From Shinisaurus crocodilurus (lineage: Eukaryota; Chordata; Lepidosauria; Squamata; Shinisauridae), in contig CM037877.1 of NCBI GenBank assembly GCA_021292165.1, positions 5,881,980-5,945,979 on the forward strand: DNA of 64,000 nucleotides, in the 5' to 3' direction. The notes under the pieces are model-generated. The model was not told the DNA's origin. It ran no database searches and worked only from the letters and a program-made list of their open reading frames with translations. A program made the translations under genes and the position numbers. Below are positions 51,359-60,900 of this stretch, in pieces. Position 1 is the stretch's first letter, and each line of letters opens with the position of its first letter.

Positions 51359-54300
51359 TGTGTTTTTAGGAACCTTTGGAAATGGAAATTTTTAAGGGCA
51401 GTAGAACTAAGGATTGGTTGGTTATTTATTTGCTGGTTTTATTCAGTTTATGAGTCACCCTGTAGCCAAAGCTCTCATGGTGACCGAGGTAATAAAAGCA
51501 AAACACATTAAAAACCAGTAATGAAACCAATGGCATCCCTTAAAAAAATGAAAGGAATTGAAAGCAGCAGCACAATAATAATTTAAAAACGGGAGATGAA
51601 AGCAAGGCAACTAAAGGCCTGTGGCTCACGTGACATCACGCTGGCTCAGCTTGTCTGAGCGTGGAAAGCTAAGCAGGGTCAGGCCTGGTGATTACTTGGA
51701 TGGGAGACCCCCTCCTCTAGTTCCCCGCATTGAGCAGGGGGTTGGACTCGAGGGCCTTGTAGGCCCCTTCCGACTCTGTGATCGATGAAATCTATCTATG
51801 AAATAGAAGTATTTAAACACAAGAGAAGAAGGACAATGTTAAAATGCAGCTTTAAAACGTACCATAGGAGTAAAACATGGAGTAAACTAGGAGAATAAGA
51901 GGGTCTTTGCCTGGCATTGGAAAGTCAACAAAGTTGGCGCCAGGTGGGCCTCGTTAGAGAGGGCATTATGCATGCACACCCTTTCCCACAGACCGTTAAT
52001 CCCCGCCCCCAAATGCTAATGCATATATAATTTACAATAATCCCAAGACTAATGTAAGGAGAATGATTGCTGGGTCTTCAACATCCAACTACTGCAGGGA
52101 AACATGAAAACAGAGACATGCAAAGTGCCAAGTACGGTAGTAAAAGAGCATCAGAGCTCTATCGGAGCCAGTGTGGTGCAGTGGTTAGAGCAGTGTTCTC
52201 CAACCTTGGGTCCCCAGATGTTTTTGGCCTACAACTCCCAGCTATGCTGGCTGGGGCATGCTGGGAGTTGTAGGCCAAAAACATCTGGGGACCCAAGGTT
52301 GGAGAACACTGGGTTAGAGCATTGGACTGGGATTTGGGGAGACCCGGGTTCTAGTCCCCGCTCGGCCACGAAGCTCCCTGGGTGACTTTGGGTCAGTCAG
52401 TGGCTCTCAGCCTAACCTACCTCATAGGGTTGTTGTGAGGACAAAATGGAGAGGAGGATTATGTAAGTACATACACCGTGGGTTCCTTGCAAGGGGCGGG
52501 GGGAAGGCAGGATATAAATGTGATAACAAATCAATGGACCTACAAGTTGAATTAACTTTTCCTTGCGTTTCTGTGGTCACCCTGGGGGCACCAAACAAAA
52601 GAGTGTGGAGCAGAGTGGAATCACCCAACCGGCATTACGTGATCTGATTATTCTTCAGGGTTACCTCTGTTCCCGGCTCACTCACTGGTCCTACACTGAT
52701 AGCTATGAACAATTAAAGGGGCCAATGTATTATTAGGAGTGCGTGCAAAAGGCCGGCTCAAGTCCCTGTTCTTAAAAGATGGGGTGGGGGTGGCGCACCT
52801 GGGGTGCTTCTTTTTTAAATCTGTGTTAATAATGGTTAATAATGAGGGGTGCGGGAGACGACAAAAAACACCCTTCACAACTTATACAGGCGTCTGCAGT
52901 TTGTTGTTGAATATAAAACAGAGCAGACCTTTGAACTTTGGGAATCCCGTTTCTCCTTAATAGAAATTTGCCCCCCTCACCCAGTGCCACCCACCCACCC
53001 ACACACCCCACCCCACCCTGCAACGGGCAGTTTGCATTTGTCTTTGGTCTTCTGGATCACATGCCCCTTCTAGCAAGTTGCTCGACTCTGCTGCTGCTCC
53101 AGCCGCTTCCCCGGCCCGGTTTTGTTCTGCGGGCAAAGTAAATCCCAGGAGGCTTCTGCCGTTTGCTTTCAACCGTGTCGCCGCCGGCCTGTTGATCCAG
53201 GGAGGGCGCGGCTCCCCACCCGCCCCACTGCCCCTGGTTACCACCACCCAGGCGGCTCAGCTCTGAAGGCGCTCAGCAGAGGAGAATCCCGGCTTGCTCT
53301 CCTGCCTCTTTTGCACCAACACCCCAGGGCAATTCTCTGGAAAGCCGGGCTGCCGTCTTCTCCCTCCCCAAAGGCTTCGCTTCTTCCAGCGTGTCAGCCA
53401 GCCAGTTTCTTTGCTGAGTAAAGAGTTCTTCAGGTGAGGCTGGGTCTGGCTCGCTTACCTGTGTCCAGGCAGGGTGTGTGTGTGTGTGTGTGACAGGCGA
53501 TTTATTTATTTATATTTTAACCCACCCAATAACCAGTGTGCTGGCAGCGAGGCTCAGCTAGTCTCTCCCTCCTCCGTTTCCAGGTGGACTTTAAATCGAT
53601 CCATTTCATTTTATTCCACTCTAGGAGTTGATTTTTTTTAATGTATTGTTGCCTTAGAACAGTGATGGCGAACCTTTTTGAGTCCAAGTGCCCAAACTGC
53701 AACACAAAACCAACTTATTTATTTCAAAGTGCCAACACTGCAATTAAACCTGAATACCGAGGTTTTGGGTTTAGAAAAATGACTCATACAGTTGTCCGAA
53801 CTAATTAACATCTTTTGTCTTTAAAGAAAAACACAATAACAGAGCTTTCAATGATACAAACAGTTTTTTGTTGGAAAAAAATCAACTCAAAAAATGATTA
53901 TAGTACCACATTGTACACATAGCCTGAAGGGAATTTATACAAACTCTTTAAATAATTAGGCACATGTATTTTTGGATAAGGGATTCTCAACTTGTAATAT
54001 GATTATATGCCAGACTGAAATTGTATGGGGCAAGCTTTACCCCGGGTCTTTTCCCTGCTTCTACAGGTCGGATTAGTAAAAGTAAAAGTCAACCTGTACT
54101 AGGATGAGCAAGATAAACAAGAAAACGAAACGTGCTTAACACATTTTAAACACTTTATGTCTTGGACTGCAAACACTGCATTAGGTAAAAGTTTGCATTG
54201 GGCATGCTTTTGCACAATTAATGTGATTTTTGCTATTGGGCTTTACATCCAAGCCATGCTCTGTGCATCATTCTTCAAAATCTTTTAAATGTGATAACAA

Positions 54301-57300
54301 TGTAGAAAAGAATTCTGTAACAGGAATTCTAGAATAAAATCATTCTGTTCCACACTGTGAGAAAGAACAAAATCATTAGTGCAAAATAGTGTTTTGCAGA
54401 AGGGGACGGTCTTTTCGCGATCTGGTGACCAATGGCTCGAGTGCCCACAGAGAGGTCCCTGTGTGCCAGCTGTGGCACCCGTGCCATAGGTTCGCCATCA
54501 CTGCCTTAGAAAACCAATAGATGGATTGTGGCCAAAACTGAGCTCTCAGTGGTCAGCAACTGGGTGGCCCAAGCACTCAACCAGGCCCTGGGGTGGCTTC
54601 CCATCTCAGAGAGGCTGAACGTTTGCAGTTCCACTTCTGCAGGTAGATCACGGAACATGAACGTGTTTTATCGGGAGCCAGTGTGAAGCTGCACTCCTTC
54701 CACTTGACCTACCAAACAGGGCTACTGTGAGGATAAAATGACACAGAAAGGGGGGGGCATGGCTTCCCCAAGCGCCCATCAGATGTGCCAGACTACAACT
54801 CCCATCGTTCCCAGCCAGCATGGCCATGGGGATGATGGGAGTTGTAGTCTGGCACATCTGGAGGGTGCCAGGTTGGGGAAGGCTACTGTAAGTGGTTTGT
54901 CAAAGGCCTCTGGACGCGTGCGCGCGCGCACACACACACACACCCCACAACACATTTGTGGCTCTGCTTCCTGCCTTGTAGGGCTTGACCGTCCCCAGAG
55001 TGGACCATCCGGTAGACCAAGCCCACCTGGAGAAGATGGTGAAGAAGGCGGTGCAGGAATACTCCTATAAGAACTCAATAGAGCCGACGGCCTACCGACC
55101 GTACAAATACTGGGTGTCCCGGGAAGAAGGTACGTCAGCCGTTCTTCTTCTTCTTCTGCGTCAGGCTTACCTCCCCTTCTCTGGCCCATAACAGACAACA
55201 GTCCCATTGGGTGCCGCCAGCATTCAAACACAGGACTGGACTGAGGCAGCGCGATGCTCCACGTCTCCCATTTTCTTAATAATTCACCCCCGGGCAGTGG
55301 CAGGGCGGTCAAACAGCCCTTGAGCTCGTCTTTTCTTCCTCACCTCCCCAAAACGACTCGCTCTCTGCACCTTTCTTTGCAACCAGTAGGGTGCAGCGTT
55401 GTCCAACCTTGGGTCCCCAGATGTTTTTGGCCTACAACTCCCAGCATGCCCCAGCCAGCTACGCTGGCTGGGGCATGCTGGGAGTTGTAGGCCAAAAACA
55501 TCTGGGGACCCCAAGGTTGGACAACGCTGCAGTAGTGGGTCCTGGCTGGCTGCTTCCTGCTACTCAGGCATCCCTCCATGGTGCTGTGTGTGTGTGTCTA
55601 CTTCAGGGATGGGGAAGCACTTCCAGCCCGAGGGCCAAATTCCATTTTGGAGAAGCTCTCGAGGGCCACATTCCAGCGGTGGGCGGGCCCAAAATACCAG
55701 CATATGGTAGCTTATAGCTCGCCCTGCCTTAGGAGAGGCACTTCAGCCTTAATCCACGGAACAGCCAGGAAGCCACCAAATGATCAGCGGTCAGGAAAGG
55801 GGGCATGGCCATCGGGGGACCCCTCCCCCCAGAAGGGCCGGCATTTAGCCCGCAGGCCTCCTGAGCTTCCCCACCTCTACTGTGTGTACCAGCCTTCCCC
55901 AATCTGGTGCCCTTCTGGTGCTGATGCCAGCGCTGCCGAATGCGAATGTCTTCCACCTGGCTAGCCATCATTGTTGGAAGGTGTAAAGGCTAGGAAATGT
56001 TTGTGTCTTCAATAATTTCATTGTTCCTCTACTTCCTATAAGATTTATTTTTTTTTTTTTTTAAAAAAAAGAAAAGATGCAGAGAAGGAGTACAATTTGT
56101 ACAGGCTTAAGTCAGTCTGCATTTTGCCATCTTTGCTTCTTTATTACATTTCTAAACTGCCCAATCGCCAAAGCTCTCTGGGCGGTTCACAACAAAAATT
56201 AAAACCATAAAAATTCAACATGACACACTGTAAAAGTTTAAAACTACAGTATAAAACAGAAGTAAAAACCAGAGTAAAACCTAGCAGCAATGTAAAGATT
56301 TAAAATACAGTAACAGATTTAAAACAACAGAAACTGAAAGACTAAAATGCCTGGGGAAATCGGAAGGTCTTCACCTGGCGCCGGAAAGAGCACAGCGTAG
56401 GTGCCAGGCAAGCCTCTCTGGGTGCTACAGCAAAAAAGGCCCTCTTCCTAGTAGCCACCCACCTCACTTCCTTTGTTGGGGACTCCCAGAGAAAGACCAC
56501 TGAAGATGATCTTAGGGTCCGGGCAAGTATGGTATATATAGGAGGAGATGTTCCTTCACGTAACCTGACCCCAAGCTGTTTGGGGCTTTGAATGTTAATA
56601 CCAGCACTTTGAATCGGGCCCAGACACGGGCTGGCAGCCAGTGCAGATGGAAAAGTAGTGGCATAATATGATCACGTTGGCCGGTCCCCTTTAGCAATCT
56701 CGCTGTCCTATTTTGGACCGTTTCCGGACCGTTTTCAAAGGCAGCCCCACATATAACACATTGCAGTAATTACCAGAGCATGGATAACTGTAGCTAGGCT
56801 ATCCCTCTCCAGACAAGGATGTAGTTGATAAAAGGTGCTCCACGCCACCGAGCCCACCTGTGCCTCTGTACCACCTGTAATCCACAATGCTGGATCCAAG
56901 AGCACCCCCAGACTACGAACATTGATCCTTTAGGGGGAGTGTGCAACCCCCTCCAGAACAGGTTGAGCATCACTCATCCGGGCAGGTGAACCACTCACTA
57001 ACAGTACCTCTCTGTCTTGTCTGGACTGAGTCTCAATTTACTGGGCCTCATCCAGAACAGCCACTGCCTCCCCTGGATTTGTTGAAAAGGAGAGATAGAG
57101 CTGGGTGTCGACCGCATATTGATGACACCTCAGCCCACACCTGTGGATAACCTCCCCCAGTGGTTTCATGTAGAGGTTGAACAGCCTGGGGGATAGAACA
57201 GAGCCCCGTGGAACCCCGGAGCACAGCTGCCAAGTCACAGAGCAATAATCCCCCAGAACCACCTTCTGGAATTGACCATCCAAGTAGGAGCAGAACCACT

Positions 57301-57903
57301 GCAGCGCAGTGCCTCCAGTTCCCAACCCAGACAGCCTAGCCAGAAGGATACCATCGTCAATGGTACTGAAAGCTGCTGAGAGGTCCAAGAGAATCAACAG
57401 GGTCTCACCCCCCCCCTCTCCCCGCAAAGGTGATCCAACAGGGAGACCAAGGCAGTTTCCATTCCATCCAGATAATCCATTTCATTCAAGAGTGCTTGGA
57501 GTTGACTGGCAACCACCTGCTCAAGCGCCTTGCCCAGGAAATGTCTGAGTGTGGAAAGCTAAGCAGGGTCAAGCCTGGTCATTACTTGGATGGGAGACCC
57601 CTCCTCTAGTTTCCTGCATTGAGCAGGGGGTTGGACTCGATAGCCTTGTAGTAGGCCCCTTCCAACTCTATTGTTCTATGAAATCTATGAAAGGGATGTT
57701 GGCTACGGGCCTACAGTTGTTATCATCATCTGGGTCCAATTACCACCTCCTTTAAAGAGTCTGGCTCCACTCCCCATCTCGAGGAGTTTACGAGGGTCTG
57801 TTCCCAGCCTGATATCCCCTCCCTATTAGAGGTAATAAACCATGAAGGGCAAGGCTCAAGCAAACAGGTGGTAGGTTGGACTTGGCCAATATGTGTGTGT
57901 GTA

Positions 57904-57962
<59 letters not shown>

Positions 57963-60900
57963 ATATCCCTATCTATCTATCCTCATTGAAAAGGCACATG
58001 CTCAGCTGCAGCACGCCATCTAAGCTGCCAGAAATTTTTGGAGACGAAAGGGGGCAACTGTACCCTTCAACCGTACCAGCTGCGCTTTGCAATGTACTGA
58101 GCCTCAAAAAGCCCTTCGCTGTTCCTGCGCTTTCCCGCACACGTTGCCAGGCAGCTCCTCCTTGCCGTGCTTCCAGGCTCAAACCCACCCGCCGCTACAT
58201 CTGCTGGCCAATGCTCCTAGTCCCTGGTGAGCAGTCGCTGCGCTCACGCCCACCTCCTGCCCCTATCCAGGCCGGGCCCCTTCTTTCCCCACCTCATTGC
58301 TCCTCAACATCCCACTTTCATCCCACTTGCCTACCATGAGGCAGAGTGAGGCAGCCAACTCAGGCGGCAGATGCTCGGGGGTGGCGGCGGCAGTAGCATT
58401 TCTGCCCCCCCCTCCTTGCTCCCCAAGCTGCCCTCAGGGGCCCCATCGCCCACGCTGAAGGAAGACCGAGCTGCCAGTCTGACTTCTGCACAGAGGAGGC
58501 TGGTGGTGACTCCAATTTCTGTGGGGCAGTGTGTATCCACTCCAGGTTTTAGTCTGAACTTTTAAGGAGCTATCCACCATGCTGAACCTATTTTTTTTGG
58601 GGGGGGGTAGGGTTCAGCACCACGGATAGCTCCTTTAAAGGCTATGGATCTGTCTTCAGGTGGCAAAAGGTCTTGGGCACTCCGCTCTCCTTCCCTGGGG
58701 CCCCCCTTTGGGCACCCCCCGCCCCCCGCTGAAAATGCTCTTCTCTCTCAATCGCAGAGAAGTTCAACCCCGTCTTCGTCGGTGACGACAGGTACGCGAC
58801 GTGGAGAACTGGGCCCTACAACAGCGCGGCGTGGAACAGATACACCACCTACCTTCCGCGGATCCCCAGGGTAATCCCCGCGACTCCGTGGAGATGCGGC
58901 CACCCGTTCCTAACCGGGGAGCTGGGGGGTGGTGGAGGGCTGCGCATGCGCGGAGGAACTGTGCCGTTGGCTCCGCCCACGCGGCTCCTTCACGCGCGCA
59001 CTGCCAGAGCGTTGTGGGACGGTGCGGCAGAGAAGCGCCTCCTGCCCTGCTGCGGGGGACGCTTCCCCTGGCCCTGCAGCCCTGCCTCATTTCCGCCTTG
59101 CGCCCCTATTTCACCCCCACTGCTCCTCTCCTGTCAGCGCCCCCCCCCCACGATCTTCCTCTCCTGCTTCAGCCATGAGCCCCTCCGCCACCCCTCGAGC
59201 TGGGGCAGCCTCCGTGTCTCTCTTGGGGACCCCCCCTCCCCGACCGGAGCCTCCCTGCTCCGTGAGAACTGTGGCTGAGCCCCTGAGACCGGGGTCGGCC
59301 ACGGGCGGCCGAGGCCCAGTTTCCAACGCCCTCCGCAAGCTGCAGCCCTATGGCAAGGGTGATCTGCCCCTTCCCCGCAGCCCACTCCGTGGGGCAGGAG
59401 AGGGAGGGAAGGAAGGGGAGGGCAGGAAGGAAGAAAGAAAGAGGAAAAAGGGGGTGCCCCCCCACCTTTGGCTCTGCCCGCCGCTGGCTTTGGCCCTGGT
59501 GACCACCGTCATATGACACACATACCCCACAACAGATTACCCCTGAGGGAATGCAGCCCTCGGCAGAAAAAAGGCGGCCTACCCCTGAGTCCTTCTGGGT
59601 GGGAGCCAAAGGTCCATCTAGTCTAGCGGACTGTTTCCTACAGTGGCCAACCAAATGCTGAAAGGGACACACACGGCCGGCCGGCAGGCAGGCGGGCGAC
59701 GACAGCCCTCCCTGGTTATCTGCTAACACTTGGTATTTGGCAGTGCACTGCCTCTGATCATGGAGGTTCTGTTCTAGCCCTCATGTTTTCGTCTCTAATT
59801 CCCCTCCTTCTGCATGAATTAGTCCCTAACTGGGTGCGATCCTATGCAACTCCCAGCATGCTGGGAGTTGTAGGCCTTTTTTTCTGTCTAAACATGCATA
59901 GGTTTGCGCCTAGTCCCCTTTCAAAGCCACCCGCGCCCACGGCAGCCTCCGCACCTTGGGGGCGGTGAATCCTATTGCTCTTGCCTTGCCTCTCTTGGAA
60001 ATGGGGCACGGTCAGCCTTCCCCCAACCTGGCGCCCGCCAGACGTGTCTGCCTGCATCTCCCATCATTCCCAGCCAGCTAGATGGGAGATGCGGTCCGGC
60101 ACATCTGGCGGGCGCCAGGTTGGGGAAGGCTGGACGAGATTATTTATGTTTAAACTTTCGTGCTGCTGGTCTACAAAGGTGCGTTCGGGGTAGTTTCCCT
60201 AAAATTTGTATATTCGTAACGAGAAAAAGCACCAGGCACAAGAGCTTGAGCATGAGCTTGAATATAGAGGTGGTGACGGCTGTGTGCGTGCGTTCGAAAG
60301 GCTTGGGGGGCCTTGTCGTAAACAGCCATGGCAGGCAAAACACACAGTCCTTTTCTCTGTGTGTGCCCCACGGCCAGGCTCTCTTGCCAAACGGGTTCTA
60401 ACAAAACTGGCCTGGGACAGACGGATGGGCGACCAGCACCAACACAGCTGATCAGCCTTACAATTAGCTGCTCGCCAACTTACCTGTAGCAGCTAAGCGC
60501 ACCGCTGTCCACTCCAGGAAAGGCCATTTTTGCAAAGCGGAAGATTGCTGGTTCTTTCTTCGCGCCCTACTCTCCAGGCCACGGATGTGCCACAGACTTT
60601 TACGTAATTTAAATTAAGGGCGCAGTCCTATGCAAGTTTAGACAGGGAAAAAAGGCCTACAATTCCCAGCATGTCCCAGCCAGCTATGCCGGTATGGATT
60701 CAGGATGCGAGAAAGGTTTTTACACAGGCGGAGCACAAAGAGGTAAATTGGGAGACACGCTCCTCCCCTATATGCCCCCTTTGATCTAAAAATTAGACCA
60801 GCCTTCCCCCCACCTGGGGCTGTTGGCCATGCTGGCTGGGAATGCTGGGAGTTGTAGTCCAACACATCTGGAGGGCCCCAGGTCATGAAAGGCTGAATTA

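Noticed and set aside
51618..51710. A functional 5S rRNA gene
   Set aside because: The 5S part is incomplete and mutated, lacks a T-run terminator, and joins a CR1 tail, so it is a SINE.
55600..55905. hAT element with CAGGGATGGGGAAGC ends
   Set aside because: The left end and some inner motifs fit, but the right end is eroded and flanks TGTCTACT/TGTGTACC match only 6 of 8, so it was not listed as a feature.
58929..59516. 195-codon frame downstream of SPMIP6 exon 3
   Set aside because: It lies in a GC-rich intron, is low-complexity (proline, arginine, alanine), overlaps other long frames, and resembles no family I know.
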